Counted from the first letter of the stretch, positions 52,142 to 61,652 are shown. The stretch is DNA of 64,000 bases from Bradyrhizobium niftali (GCF_004571025.1 NZ_SPQT01000022.1:1-64000); one strand, 5' to 3'. Notes: generated by a model not told the origin, from the sequence alone. Made by a program: numbers and translations.

Positions 52142-53446
52142 ATGAGCGCGAGCGAAGTCACCGCGGGCACCAAAATCGTCCGGCGTGCCGCGAACCAAAA
52201 ACCGTCGCGCGTCGTCGCCGACATCTGCGTGGTCGGCTCGGGTGCGGCCGGCATGTCGGCGGCGATCGAGGGCGCGCGTGCCGGACGCAAGGTGGTGCTG
52301 GTCGACAGCCTGCCCGCGCTCGGCGGCCAGGCGGTCAACTCCATCATCGGCACCTTCTGCGGCCTGTTCTCGAACGGCAGCGACGGCTACCAGTTCACCC
52401 ACGGTATCGCCGACGATCTCCTGGGCGACCTCGGTGCGCAGGAGAACGCGCTGTTCTACCGCCGCGGGCCGCACACCACCGTCGTCTATTACGACGAGGT
52501 CGCGCTCGGCCGCTGGGTCGAGAAGGCGATGCTTGCGGCCGGCGTCACCGTGATCGTCGGCGCCGTCATGCACAATGTCCGTGTCGCCGGCCGGCGCGTG
52601 ACCGGGATCGATCTCTCCACCCGCTACGGTGACGTCGAGGTCGAGGCGAACGGCTTCGTCGACGCCTCCGGCGACGCCGCGCTGGTGTGGCAGGCGGGCT
52701 TTGCCTGCCGCGAGCCGGACGACGGCCCGATCTACGGCACGCAAATGCTGATCGTGGAGAATATCGACGAGAGCAAGGTGCCGAGCCGGGAGGAATTGCC
52801 GGCGCGCATGCGAGAGAAGGCCGGCGACTACGGACTGTTGCGGCGCGAGGGCCTGTCCTTCGTCATTCCCGGGCGCGGCGTTGCCGCCATGAACATGACC
52901 CATGTCGAGACGCCACTGGAGCCGCTGGAGGCGAGCCGCAAGGGCATCGAGGGCAAGGACCAGGCCGACCGCGCCTTCGCCTTCCTCAGGAACGAATTCC
53001 CCGCCTGCTTCGGCAAGGCGCGCATCCGCGCCTATGGCTTTCCCGGAATCCGCCAGACGCGCTGGATCGTCGGCCGCCAGCAATTGTCGGTCGACGACGT
53101 CCGCGCCGGCACCAAATTCGAAGACGCGGTCGGCCGCACGGCGTGGCCGATCGAACTGCACGACCACGGCTCCGGCCATCACTGGCACGTCTTCGACAAG
53201 GACCACGTCCACTATGTGCCGTTCGGCAGCCTGGCGCCGCAGGAAGCCGACAACATCGTCGCCGCCGGCCGCTGCATCGATGCCGACAAGGCCGCACTCT
53301 CCAGCGTTCGGGTGATGGGCCCCTGCATGGCAATGGGCGCCGCCGCTGCGCACGCGCTCGACCTCGCCGGCAGCGGCAGCGTGCATCAGATCGACATCGA
53401 TGCGCTGAAGTGGCGCGTGCGCGACAATCTGGAGCGGACGGACTGA
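52142..53446 (+). CDS. FAD-dependent oxidoreductase
   Basis: 434 residues from ATG 52142, with GGAG six nt upstream; an ATG at 52103 overlapping the previous stop is possible but has no such site. The FAD motif CVVGSGAAGMSAAIEGARAG starts near residue 25, followed by LPALGGQAVN, and ends with AAGRCIDADKAALSSVRVMGPCMAMGAAAAHA, the FAD_oxidored (Pfam12831-like) layout. Substrate unknown. Confidence 0.8.
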   Translation: MSASEVTAGTKIVRRAANQKPSRVVADICVVGSGAAGMSAAIEGARAGRKVVLVDSLPALGGQAVNSIIGTFCGLFSNGSDGYQFTHGIADDLLGDLGAQENALFYRRGPHTTVVYYDEVALGRWVEKAMLAAGVTVIVGAVMHNVRVAGRRVTGIDLSTRYGDVEVEANGFVDASGDAALVWQAGFACREPDDGPIYGTQMLIVENIDESKVPSREELPARMREKAGDYGLLRREGLSFVIPGRGVAAMNMTHVETPLEPLEASRKGIEGKDQADRAFAFLRNEFPACFGKARIRAYGFPGIRQTRWIVGRQQLSVDDVRAGTKFEDAVGRTAWPIELHDHGSGHHWHVFDKDHVHYVPFGSLAPQEADNIVAAGRCIDADKAALSSVRVMGPCMAMGAAAAHALDLAGSGSVHQIDIDALKWRVRDNLERTD

Positions 53447-53520
53447 GATGCGCAGCAGCCGGGAGCGGTGGCCGTAGCTCTCTGCTCAGCCGACCGCCGT
53501 GATCGTCGATCTGGACGCCC

Positions 53521-54711
53521 TTAGGCCATCACCACCGGCGTCTCTTCGGCCAGCCCGTACACGCGCTGCGCCTTCGAAAACCCCGCGATCGGAAATTCGC
53601 CGAGCTCGCGCCAGTCGTGGCGGCAGGCGTTGGCGAAGACCTCCGAGACCACGACGGTGCGGCCAAGCCGGCCGGCGATCTTCTCCAGCCGCGCAGCGAG
53701 ATTGACGGCGGGGCCGATGCAGGTGAAGTCGAGCCGGTTGCCGCCGCCGATATTGCCGTAGAGGATGTTGCCGACATGCAGCGCAACGCCGAAGCGGAAG
53801 CGCTCGACGACGTCGCCGACCGGGTGCGCGAGCGCTTCCACGCTGGCGCGGGACTCGCGCGCGGCTTCCAGCACGCGCGCGCAGACATGCGTGGCATCGC
53901 CGACATATTCGTCGATCGGAAACACCGCGAGCAGGCCATCACCCATGAATTTCAGCACCTCGCCGCCATGGCCGCGGATCGCGGTCACCTGGCAGTCGAA
54001 GTAGTTGTTGAGGATCTCGACTACGGTCTCGGCCGGCAGCCGATCCGACAAAGCGGTGAAGCCGCGCAGATCCGAGAGCCAGATCGCGGCCTGCATCGTG
54101 TCGTTATGGCCGCGGCGGATCTGGCCGCCGAGGATGCGCGCGCCGGCGCGGTTGCCGACATAGGTGTCGAGCAGCATCTCGGCGGTGCGGCGCAGGCTGA
54201 TGATCTCGCTGACGCGCGCGAGCGGCGTCACGATGGAGCGGATCGCCGCGATGTCGTCGTCGCTGAAGCCGCCGGGATGCCGCGTGACCCAGCTCGTCGC
54301 GTGGATCGAGCCGTCGAGATAGTGCATCGGCATCGCGAGGTAGTCGGTCACGCCTTCGGCGCGCATGTCGTCGAGGAACGGAAACCGCCTGCTGTCCGGA
54401 TCGTCCATCCGTCCCCGGACCTCCAGCCCCTCCTCGAACACGATCCGGAGCGGGCTCCGGGCGAATTCGGGCGTGTCCAGGATATCGAAATCGACGGTGC
54501 CGATCTCGACCTTCTCGCCCTGCCGCCAGATGAAGTTGCGGCCGAAGATTTCCGGATGCAGCGTGCGGATGAAGATGCCGAACCGCGACAGCGGCAGGCC
54601 GGCCGCGACCAGATGCTCGCAGACCTCGGCGATCATCTCGGAAGGGGTCCCGGACGACCTCGCACCGTCGATCAGCCAGTTGGTGATGCGCTGGATCTCG
54701 GAGTTTTGCAT
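53521..54711 (-). CDS. Adenylate/guanylate cyclase with GAF-like sensory domain
   Basis: 396 residues. Residues about 35-190 resemble a GAF-type ligand domain. The class III cyclase domain spans about 215-380, with WLSDLRGFTALSDRLPAETVVEILNNYFD (first metal Asp) and VKFMGDGLLAVFP-like LKFMGDGLLAVFP (second Asp). RLDFTCIGPAVNLAARLE contains the purine-recognition region. It makes cAMP or cGMP from ATP or GTP; no effector gene is nearby. Confidence 0.85.
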   Translation of the reverse strand: MQNSEIQRITNWLIDGARSSGTPSEMIAEVCEHLVAAGLPLSRFGIFIRTLHPEIFGRNFIWRQGEKVEIGTVDFDILDTPEFARSPLRIVFEEGLEVRGRMDDPDSRRFPFLDDMRAEGVTDYLAMPMHYLDGSIHATSWVTRHPGGFSDDDIAAIRSIVTPLARVSEIISLRRTAEMLLDTYVGNRAGARILGGQIRRGHNDTMQAAIWLSDLRGFTALSDRLPAETVVEILNNYFDCQVTAIRGHGGEVLKFMGDGLLAVFPIDEYVGDATHVCARVLEAARESRASVEALAHPVGDVVERFRFGVALHVGNILYGNIGGGNRLDFTCIGPAVNLAARLEKIAGRLGRTVVVSEVFANACRHDWRELGEFPIAGFSKAQRVYGLAEETPVVMA

Positions 54712-54784
54712 GGCCGCATTTGCGGACGAAGTTTTGGGAACGTCAAGCTGCGCGGTGGGCTAGTACCGCGACATTGTAGCGGGC

Positions 54785-54829
54785 GCATGATCTGTTCGGA
54801 AAACCGCTTCACACTTTTCCCGATCATGC
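54785..54829. repeat. Extragenic palindrome family B, copy 1
   Basis: GCATGATCTGTTCGGAAAACCGC...TTTTCCCGATCATGC: GCATGATC and GATCATGC are inverted ends. Nearly identical to the copy at 61653. Confidence 0.85.
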
Positions 54830-54850
54830 ACTAACGCCTCACCCCCTGCT

Positions 54851-55939
54851 CTAGCGTCCCACCTGCCCGCGATCCCGAATGAAATGATCGGCCAGCACGC
54901 AGGCCATCATGGCCTCGCCGACGGGGACGGCACGGATGCCGACGCACGGGTCGTGGCGCCCCTTGGTGAAGATCTCGGTATCAGCGCCCTTGCGATCCAC
55001 GGTGAGACGCGGCTGGAGGATCGACGAGGTCGGCTTCACCGCGAAGCGCACCACGATCGGCTGTCCCGTGGAGATGCCGCCCAGCACGCCGCCGGCGTGG
55101 TTGGACAGGAAACGCGTGCCGTCATTGCCGGTGCGCATCTCGTCGGCGTTCTCTTCGCCCGTCAGCTCGGCCGCGCCGAAGCCGGCACCGATCTCGACGC
55201 CCTTCACGGCGTTGATGGTCATCATCGCACCCGCCAGATCGGAATCGAGCTTGGCGTAGATCGGCGCGCCGAGACCCGCGGGCACGCCTTCGGCGACGAT
55301 CTCGAGCACCGCGCCGATCGAGGAGCCGCTCTTGCGGATGCCGTCGAGATAGGTCTCGAAGAACGCGGCCTTGTCCTTGTCGGGACAGAAGAACGGGTTC
55401 CTGGCGATCTCGTCCCAGTCCCACTTCTCACGGTCGATCTTGTGCGGGCCGATCTGCACCAGCGCGCCGCGCACCTTGACGTCGGGCAGTACTTTTCGCG
55501 CGATCGCACCGGCGGCAACCCGCGTCGCGGTCTCGCGCGCCGACGAGCGTCCGCCGCCGCGATAGTCGCGCAGGCCGTATTTGGCCTCATAGGTGAAGTC
55601 GGCGTGACCGGGCCGAAACTTGTCCTTGATCTCGGAATAATCCTTGGAGCGCTGGTCGGTGTTCTCGATCAGGAGCCCGATCGGCGTGCCCGTCGTCACC
55701 TGCACGCCGGTCTCCGGATGCGCCATCACCCCGGACAGGATCTTCACCTGATCCAGCTCCTGGCGCTGGGTGGTGAAGCGCGACTGGCCGGGCCGGCGGC
55801 GATCGAGATCGCCCTGGATGTCGGCCTCGGTGAGCGGGATCATCGGCGGGCAGCCATCGACCACGCAGCCGATCGCCACCCCATGGCTCTCGCCGAAGGT
55901 GGTGACGCGGAACATGTGGCCGAAGGTGTTGAAGGACAT
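54851..55939 (-). CDS. aroC: Chorismate synthase
   Basis: 362 residues. Converts 5-enolpyruvylshikimate 3-phosphate to chorismate with reduced FMN, last common step of aromatic amino acid synthesis. MSFNTFGHMFRVTTFGESHG, GRSSARETATRVAAGAIARK and RHDPCVGIRAVPVGEAM are the family signatures, with the catalytic His in GESHG. Starts 174 nt after the phosphatase gene, with palindrome family A in between. Confidence 0.96.
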   Translation of the reverse strand: MSFNTFGHMFRVTTFGESHGVAIGCVVDGCPPMIPLTEADIQGDLDRRRPGQSRFTTQRQELDQVKILSGVMAHPETGVQVTTGTPIGLLIENTDQRSKDYSEIKDKFRPGHADFTYEAKYGLRDYRGGGRSSARETATRVAAGAIARKVLPDVKVRGALVQIGPHKIDREKWDWDEIARNPFFCPDKDKAAFFETYLDGIRKSGSSIGAVLEIVAEGVPAGLGAPIYAKLDSDLAGAMMTINAVKGVEIGAGFGAAELTGEENADEMRTGNDGTRFLSNHAGGVLGGISTGQPIVVRFAVKPTSSILQPRLTVDRKGADTEIFTKGRHDPCVGIRAVPVGEAMMACVLADHFIRDRGQVGR

Positions 55940-56022
55940 TCGCGGACGCCGACCTAATCCATGCTGACAAATTTACATTGCGGTGGTAGCGCGCGAGGCA
56001 GAACCGGTCAAACGGTGTTCCC

Positions 56023-56103
56023 GTCATTCCGGGATGGTCCGAAGGACCAGACCCGGAATCTCGAGATTCCGGGTTCGGTGCTGCGCACCGCCCTGGAATG
56101 ACG
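56023..56103. repeat. Extragenic palindrome family A, copy 2
   Basis: GTCATTCCGGGATGGTCC, then CCCGGAATCTCGAGATTCCGGG and a GGAATGACG end. Located between aroC and the phosphatase gene. Confidence 0.85.
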
Positions 56104-56113
56104 AAAACTCGGC

Positions 56114-56713
56114 TTAGCTATACTTCTCCACCCGCCCGTCCCGGAACACGTAGACGGCGCCCTGCTCGATATAGAGCTCGGCGGCGCTGGCCGGCGTCTC
56201 CAGGCCAAGCGAAACCATCAGGGCCCGGCAGGTCCCGCCATGGGCAACTGCGACGGTGTCGGTCCGGAGCTGGTCGTACCAGGCACGGACGCGGACCTGC
56301 ACATCGGCATAGGTCTCCCCGCCCGCGGGGCCCACCGTCCATTTGTCGGCGAGGCGCCTGGCGTAGATTTCGGGATCGGCGGCCTCGCTCTCGGCCAGCG
56401 TCAGCCCTTCCCAGACGCCGTAGCCGATCTCGCGCAGGCGATCGTCGAGCGAATAATCGGCCACCGGCAATTCGAGCCTGCCGCGCGCAAGCTCCATGGT
56501 CATGCGCGCGCGGCCGAGCGGGCTCGACACATAGGGCAGCGCCGCCTTGTCGCGGCCGTCGCGCTTGAACAGGTCGGCGAGAATGCCGCCGGCCTGCATC
56601 GCCTGGCTACGGCCGCGTGCGTTCAGCGGAACGTCCTTGGTGCCCTGAAGCCGCCCGAGCGCATTCCACTCGGTCTCGCCGTGGCGAAGATAGTAGATCG
56701 TGGGCACGGGCAT
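56114..56713 (-). CDS. Histidine phosphatase (phosphoglycerate mutase-like)
   Basis: 199 residues. YLRHGETEWNALGRLQG carries the RHG phosphohistidine motif at residues 10-12, and VAVAHGGTCRAL the second His. The family removes phosphate from small molecules; position next to fabI is conserved in relatives I know, but the substrate is not. It starts 12 nt after fabI, so they are co-transcribed. Confidence 0.85.
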   Translation of the reverse strand: MPVPTIYYLRHGETEWNALGRLQGTKDVPLNARGRSQAMQAGGILADLFKRDGRDKAALPYVSSPLGRARMTMELARGRLELPVADYSLDDRLREIGYGVWEGLTLAESEAADPEIYARRLADKWTVGPAGGETYADVQVRVRAWYDQLRTDTVAVAHGGTCRALMVSLGLETPASAAELYIEQGAVYVFRDGRVEKYS

Positions 56714-56725
56714 TGCCGGTAAGCG

Positions 56726-57541
56726 TTAGTCCTTCCCGCCGAACGAAATGTCCGGCGCGTCCGGCCGCTTCATGCCGAGTACGTGATAGCCGGAATCGAC
56801 GTGGTGCACCTCGCCGGTGACGCCGCGCGAGAGGTCGGAAAGGAAATACAGCGCGCTGCCGCCAACGTCTTCAGTCGACACGTTACGCCGCAGCGGCGCG
56901 TTGTGCTCGTTCCACTTCAGGATATAGCGGAAGTCGCCGATTCCGGAGGCCGCGAGCGTCTTGATCGGCCCGGCCGAGATCGCGTTGACGCGGATGTTCT
57001 TCTCGCCGAGGTCGGCGGCGAGATAGCGCACGCTTGCCTCCAGCGCCGCTTTCGCCACGCCCATCACGTTGTAATGCGGCATCCACTTCTCGGCGCCGTA
57101 ATAGGAGAGCGTGATGAGCGAGCCGCCATCGGTCATCAGCTTCTCGGCGCGCTGTGCCACGGCGGTGAACGAGTAGCAGGAGATCAGCATCGACTTGGAG
57201 AAGTTCTCCTGCGTGGTGTCGACGTAGCGGCCGTCGAGCTGCTCGCCATAGGCGATCGCGTGCACCAGGAAGTCGATCTTGCCCCACTTCTCCTTCAGCA
57301 CCGCGAAGGCGGCGTCGATGGTCGCGGCGTCCGTGACGTCGCAATGGCCGAGCACGAGTCCGCCGATCTCGGCGGCGAGCGGCTCGACGCGCTTCTTCAG
57401 CGCATCGCCCTGATAGGTGAAGGCGAGCTCGGCGCCCGCTGCGTGGCATGCCTTGGCGATGCCCCAGGCGATCGAGCGGTTGTTGGCAACGCCGAGGACC
57501 ACCCCGCGCTTGCCTTGCATCAGACCTGAATTCTGCGCCAT
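56726..57541 (-). CDS. fabI: Enoyl-[acyl-carrier-protein] reductase (NADH)
   Basis: 271 residues. Reduces enoyl-ACP in the last step of fatty acid elongation. LGVANNRSIAWGIAKA (about 18-33) is the NADH site; the FabI-type Tyr-x6-Lys is in HYNVMGVAKAALEAS (about 156-170). AISAGPIKTLAASGI is also typical. Triclosan-type inhibitors target this family. Divergent from the ECF sigma gene. Confidence 0.93.
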   Translation of the reverse strand: MAQNSGLMQGKRGVVLGVANNRSIAWGIAKACHAAGAELAFTYQGDALKKRVEPLAAEIGGLVLGHCDVTDAATIDAAFAVLKEKWGKIDFLVHAIAYGEQLDGRYVDTTQENFSKSMLISCYSFTAVAQRAEKLMTDGGSLITLSYYGAEKWMPHYNVMGVAKAALEASVRYLAADLGEKNIRVNAISAGPIKTLAASGIGDFRYILKWNEHNAPLRRNVSTEDVGGSALYFLSDLSRGVTGEVHHVDSGYHVLGMKRPDAPDISFGGKD

Positions 57542-57713
57542 TTTTGAACGTCCCGTCGAGCTCTCGTTGAGGTCTGGAGGTACACCAGCCCTCCTTCGCG
57601 GTACAGTCCTAATACGCGGCGTTAACGCTGTTTCGAGCGCCGGAATAGCCGTTCCGTTCGGGTGTTATGATGGGTAAGGCGCTCGCGCCGAACACCAGGA
57701 CGTCAAGACGGCA

Positions 57714-58202
57714 ATGAGTGCGTTTCGCCAGAGTGTGGAAGCCATGATCCCGGCGTTGCGCCGCTACGCCCGCGCGCTCACGCGCGATGCGGATGCGGCC
57801 GACGATCTGGTGCAGGATACGTTGGTGCGCGCACTGCGTTCGGAGCGCCTGTTTCTCGGAGGCGACGTCAGGAGCTGGCTGTATACGATCCTGACCAACC
57901 TCAACAAGAACCGGCGGCGCTCACTGGCAAGGCGGCCGCAATTCATGCAGCTGACGGAGAACAACCCGGATGCCAGCGGGACCGAAGCCGAGGGACGCGA
58001 CATCGAGAAGGCGCTGGCAACGCTGGTCGAGGAGCAGCGTTCGGTGCTGCTGCTGGTGATGCTGGAGGGCATGAGCTACCGCGAGGTCGCCGACATCCAG
58101 GGCGTGCCGATCGGCACCGTGATGTCGCGCCTGGCACGCGCCCGCGCCCACGTTAAAGCCTCGCTGGAGGGTGAGCGCCCGGCGCTCAGGCGGGTGAAAT
58201 GA
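57714..58202 (+). CDS. ECF-type RNA polymerase sigma factor
   Basis: 162 residues. Region 2 (about 12-75): RRYARALTRDADAADDLVQDTLVRALR and VRSWLYTILTNLNKNRRR; region 4 (about 100-150): LVEEQRSVLLLVMLEGMSYREVADIQGVPIGTVMSRLARARA. Followed after 106 nt by its probable anti-sigma factor on the same strand. Confidence 0.88.
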   Translation: MSAFRQSVEAMIPALRRYARALTRDADAADDLVQDTLVRALRSERLFLGGDVRSWLYTILTNLNKNRRRSLARRPQFMQLTENNPDASGTEAEGRDIEKALATLVEEQRSVLLLVMLEGMSYREVADIQGVPIGTVMSRLARARAHVKASLEGERPALRRVK

Positions 58203-58308
58203 TGGCGGGATTGATGCATCGCGTAGTGTCCGCCAGCAGTCTGTCGATGAGGCGAGCGAAGTTGAGGCACGAAGGATATTTTGGGCCGCAGAGCCAGAGA
58301 CGATCGAT

Positions 58309-59079
58309 ATGAACGACCGCAATATTCCGATCACCGAAGACGAACTGCACGCCTATGTCGATGACGAGCTGCCGGCCGAGCGACGTGCCGACGTCGAGGC
58401 CTGGCTGGCCGCCCATCCTGACGATGCCGAGCGGGTGCAGTCCTGGCGCACCATGGCCGAGATGCTGCACGCCCGCTACGATACCGTCGCCCAGGAGCCG
58501 GTGCCGGCACGGCTGGAGCTCGAACGGCTGGAGCGCCGCCCCCGGCAATGGCTCTATGGCGCCGCCGCGGCTGTGCTGGTTGCCTTCGTCGCCGGCGGCA
58601 CCGCCGGCTGGGTCGCGCATGGCGCCGCCAGCGCTCCCTCGACCTTCCAGAGCTTCACGGCGGACGCACTCGACGCCCACCGCCTCTATGTCGTCGAGGT
58701 CCGCCACCCCGTCGAGGTCGGCGGCAACGAGCGCGACCATCTTCAGGCCTGGCTGACCAGGCGCTGCGGGTGGACCGTGTTCGCACCGAACCTGGAGGCG
58801 AGTGGGTTGAAGCTGGTCGGCGGCCGGCTCCTGCCGGGGCCGAACGGGCCGGCGTCGTTCCTGATGTATGAGGGCGCCTCGGGCGAGCGGTACACGATCT
58901 ACACTGCCAAGACCGAGAATGGTGCAACGCAGATGCGGTACGCCAGGACGGACAAGGACGGCGCGCTGTTCTGGGCCGAGCGCGGCGTTGGCTACGTCGT
59001 CAGCGGCGGCGGCGATCGCGACCGGCTGACCAAGGTGGCGCAGGCGGTGTACGACCAGGCAGAGAAAAACGGCACCTAG
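58309..59079 (+). CDS. Anti-sigma factor, membrane-anchored
   Basis: 256 residues. Residues 1-60 form the zinc-less anti-sigma-like helical domain (ITEDELHAYVDDELPAERRADVEAWLAAHPDDAERV); a single membrane helix lies at about 83-105 (WLYGAAAAVLVAFVAGG); the rest is periplasmic. It should hold the ECF factor at the membrane until a signal arrives. No HxxxCxxC motif of ZAS anti-sigmas is evident. Confidence 0.8.
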   Translation: MNDRNIPITEDELHAYVDDELPAERRADVEAWLAAHPDDAERVQSWRTMAEMLHARYDTVAQEPVPARLELERLERRPRQWLYGAAAAVLVAFVAGGTAGWVAHGAASAPSTFQSFTADALDAHRLYVVEVRHPVEVGGNERDHLQAWLTRRCGWTVFAPNLEASGLKLVGGRLLPGPNGPASFLMYEGASGERYTIYTAKTENGATQMRYARTDKDGALFWAERGVGYVVSGGGDRDRLTKVAQAVYDQAEKNGT

Positions 59080-59404
59080 ACAACCGCACAAGCGCGGTGC
59101 CTCGATTCCGTCATTGAAAATTTGGAATCAAGACATCGGCGCGTCTCATTATCGCACCGGATGATCACGCGAAAATGAGTAGCGTTCGATCCGCCGATCG
59201 ACGCGGGCGGCCTCGATTGGGGTTTTTGGTACCGCGCTGGTCCCCCTCTCGAGGCCGCACCTTTTTATCGGCTGCCCCGCCGGACAGCCGACACGTCGAG
59301 CATGTGAGCCGGGAAGCGCTATCGCGCCTCAGGCATATGATGAGCATCATCTCCCGGGAGGATGCTGTAGACCTTTGGAAAACCCCTTCAGTTCCGATCG
59401 CGCC
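59080..59404. other. Gap between anti-sigma and DnaJ-like genes
   Basis: A 77-codon frame at 59175-59408 exists on the plus strand but lacks a ribosome site and a family; I do not call it. The hairpin at 59207 is the only structure noted. Confidence 0.4.
59207..59266 (+). terminator. Possible hairpin with T-tract downstream of anti-sigma gene
   Basis: GCGGCCTCGA at 59207-59216 pairs with TCGAGGCCGC at 59249-59258, followed by ACCTTTTT. The 32-nt loop is long for an intrinsic terminator. It lies about 130 nt after the anti-sigma stop. Confidence 0.4.
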
Positions 59405-60367
59405 CTAACCAAGCCCGCTACGTGGATTGTAGGGGTGTTGGTCCCGCCACTTCTCCATCAATGCCTCAAGCTCGGCGTCGTTCCCGTCCGGTAGCATAAT
59501 CCTGACGGTGACGAAGAGATCCCCGGTTCCGCCCGCTTTGGGCAGACCCTTGCCCTTCAGCCGGAAGGTGCGGCCGCTGGAGGTGTTTTTGGGGACCGAG
59601 AGTTCGACCGCATTGCCAAGGGTCGGCACGCGGACCTTGCCGCCGAGCACCGCCTCGTAGAGCGTGACCGGCAGGTCGATCCTGAGATCCGCGCCCTCGA
59701 CCTTGAAATACGGGTGCGGCGCAATGCCGATGGTGATCAGGAGATCGCCCGGCGGATGGCCCTGGGCGCTCTCGCCCTGCCCGCGCAGCCGGATCTGCTG
59801 ACCCTCGGTGACGCCGGCCGGGATCTTGACGTTGAGCTCCTTGCCCGTCGGCAGCCGGACGCGCTTCTCGCCGCCCTTGACCGACTCCTCCAGCGAGACG
59901 GACATGGCGACGTTCACGTCGAGATCGAGCCCGACCCCGCCGGTGTCGAATTCGAACTGCCCGGCGCTGCCGGCCCCGGGCCGCGCGCCGCGCACCCCGC
60001 CGCCGAACATGCTGTTGAGGATGTCTTCAAAGGCGCCGCCACCCTGACCCGGGCCGCCGCCGGAGCGGAACGTATAGCTCTCGAACCCGCCGGGACCCGC
60101 GCGACCACGCGGCCCGCCGCCGCCCGGAAAACCCTGGAAGCGCGGCTTGCCGTCGGCGTCGATCTCGCCGCGGTCGAACTGCTTGCGCTTGTCCTCGTCG
60201 CCGAGGATCTCGTTGGCCGAATTGAGTTCGGCGAAACGCTCGGCGGCCTTCGGGTCGTCCTTGTTGCTATCGGGATGGTGCTTCTTGGCAAGCTTGCGAT
60301 AGGCGCTCTTGATCGCGGCAGCGTTGGCGCTCCGCGGCACCCCCAAGACCTCATAGGGGTCGCGCAT
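59405..60367 (-). CDS. DnaJ/CbpA-type J-domain protein
   Basis: 320 residues. J domain (1-70) with HPD in KKHHPDSNKD near 31-33, Gly/Phe-rich linker (about 75-120), then the two C-terminal substrate-binding domains. The zinc-finger repeats of DnaJ proper are missing, so it is CbpA/DjlA-like (type II). Co-chaperone of DnaK. Starts 110 nt after the lipoprotein gene on the same strand. Confidence 0.88.
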   Translation of the reverse strand: MRDPYEVLGVPRSANAAAIKSAYRKLAKKHHPDSNKDDPKAAERFAELNSANEILGDEDKRKQFDRGEIDADGKPRFQGFPGGGGPRGRAGPGGFESYTFRSGGGPGQGGGAFEDILNSMFGGGVRGARPGAGSAGQFEFDTGGVGLDLDVNVAMSVSLEESVKGGEKRVRLPTGKELNVKIPAGVTEGQQIRLRGQGESAQGHPPGDLLITIGIAPHPYFKVEGADLRIDLPVTLYEAVLGGKVRVPTLGNAVELSVPKNTSSGRTFRLKGKGLPKAGGTGDLFVTVRIMLPDGNDAELEALMEKWRDQHPYNPRSGLG

Positions 60368-60477
60368 CCGTCACGTCTCCTTCAAAGAAATCGAATTGTT
60401 CAAAGGGCTCCCCGCCCCACCTGCGAACCATGTGGGGAGAGAGTGGCATTTTTGCAACTAGAATTGCCGGCCGAATC

Positions 60478-60885
60478 CTAGCTCCGCCACGGCTTTAGCG
60501 TATGAATCTCCCAACGGCCACGGCTGCTTTGGCAGCCGGCGCCCTGGAGCCAGCTTTCGGTATTGCCGTTGACGTAGCTCGCGAGGAAATCGCGGCATTT
60601 GCGGCCGTCCTCGGCGGCATAGGATTGCGCGATCGGCGTCACCGAGCCGCGCGCCCCGGTATCCGGATTCTCCCAGTGCTGGCTGGAATCCTTGTCGCCC
60701 TTGCTCAGCACGTCGGACGCAGCGTTGCGGGCGAAGGCAAGATCAGTCTCGGTCGGTGCCGCGTCCTTCGCCGGCCGCATGATCGAGCCGGTGAGGTCGC
60801 TGTCGGCGGCCTTGGCATAGGCGCTGGTGTCATTGCGGGAAAAGCTGCAACCGCCGGCGCCGAAGCCGATCAGGATCACCGTCAT
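60478..60885 (-). CDS. RT0821/Lpp0805-family surface lipoprotein
   Basis: About 135 residues from ATG 60885, opening MTVILIGFGAGGC with the lipobox Cys. The frame is open to 61041 but that part crosses the pdxH start region. The domain GDKDSSQHWENPDTGARGSVTPI and CRDFLASYVNG is the 17-kDa-type surface antigen C-terminal domain. Outer-membrane lipoprotein of unknown function. It diverges from pdxH. Confidence 0.8.
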   Translation of the reverse strand: MTVILIGFGAGGCSFSRNDTSAYAKAADSDLTGSIMRPAKDAAPTETDLAFARNAASDVLSKGDKDSSQHWENPDTGARGSVTPIAQSYAAEDGRKCRDFLASYVNGNTESWLQGAGCQSSRGRWEIHTLKPWRS

Positions 60886-60998
60886 GGCAAAGCCGGACGG
60901 CCGGATCGCCGATAGGCCAACGCGTCCCCATGCCCTATATAGGGCGGTAGCGGACAACAACGCGTTTTGGGCCGCGGAACGCAACTCGGACTCCAGAC

Positions 60999-61640
60999 AT
61001 GACCGACACGACCTCGATGAAACACCAGACACCCTTAACATCCGGTGATTTCACCGCCGCCGACGAGCCTTTTGCGCTGTTCGAGGCCTGGCTGAACGAG
61101 GCGATCAAGAGCGAGCCGAACGATCCGAACGCCATGGCGCTCGCAACCGTCGACCCGGAAGGCCTGCCTGATGTGCGCATGGTGTTGATGAAGGGCTTCG
61201 ATACCGGGGGTTTTGTCTTCTACAGCCACATCGCGAGCCAGAAGGGCCGTGAACTCGCCGCAAATCCTAAGGCAGCGTTACTTTTTCACTGGAAGTCGCT
61301 GCGCCGTCAGGTCCGCATCCGCGGCAACGTGACGCCGGTGACCGACGCCGAGGCCGACGCCTATTTCGCCACCCGTCCCAAGCAGGCGCAGATCGGCGCC
61401 TGGGCGAGCAAGCAGTCCGAGGCGCTGGAGAGCCGCTTCGCGTTCGAACAGGCCATCGCAAAAGTCGCGGCCAAGTACATCATCAGCGAGGTGCCGCGGC
61501 CGCCGGGCTGGAGCGGCTGGCGCATCACACCGGTCCGCATCGAGTTCTGGCACGATCGCCCATTCCGTCTGCACGACCGCATCGAATTTCGTCGTGACGC
61601 CGCGGGCCAGAAGTGGTCCAAGACGCGGATGTACCCTTAG
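60999..61640 (+). CDS. pdxH: Pyridoxamine/pyridoxine 5'-phosphate oxidase
   Basis: 213 residues. Forms pyridoxal 5'-phosphate with FMN and oxygen. FEAWLNEAIKSEPNDPNAMALATV, RMVLMKGFDTGGFVFYSHIASQKGREL and the C-terminal EFWHDRPFRLHDRIEFRRD signature, with the WxxxRLYP-type end here as WSKTRMYP. An intergenic palindrome follows the stop. Confidence 0.94.
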   Translation: MTDTTSMKHQTPLTSGDFTAADEPFALFEAWLNEAIKSEPNDPNAMALATVDPEGLPDVRMVLMKGFDTGGFVFYSHIASQKGRELAANPKAALLFHWKSLRRQVRIRGNVTPVTDAEADAYFATRPKQAQIGAWASKQSEALESRFAFEQAIAKVAAKYIISEVPRPPGWSGWRITPVRIEFWHDRPFRLHDRIEFRRDAAGQKWSKTRMYP

Positions 61641-61652
61641 CATTTTGTTTGA

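Noticed and set aside
53617..54834. Plus-strand open frame of 405 codons opposite the cyclase
   Set aside because: The opposite strand has a clear cyclase with both metal Asp motifs.
54884..55957. Plus-strand open frame of 357 codons opposite aroC
   Set aside because: Antisense shadow; chorismate synthase is unmistakable on the minus strand.
59175..59408. Plus-strand open frame of 77 codons after the anti-sigma gene
   Set aside because: Contains the hairpin at 59207, lacks a ribosome site and overlaps the end of the DnaJ-like gene.
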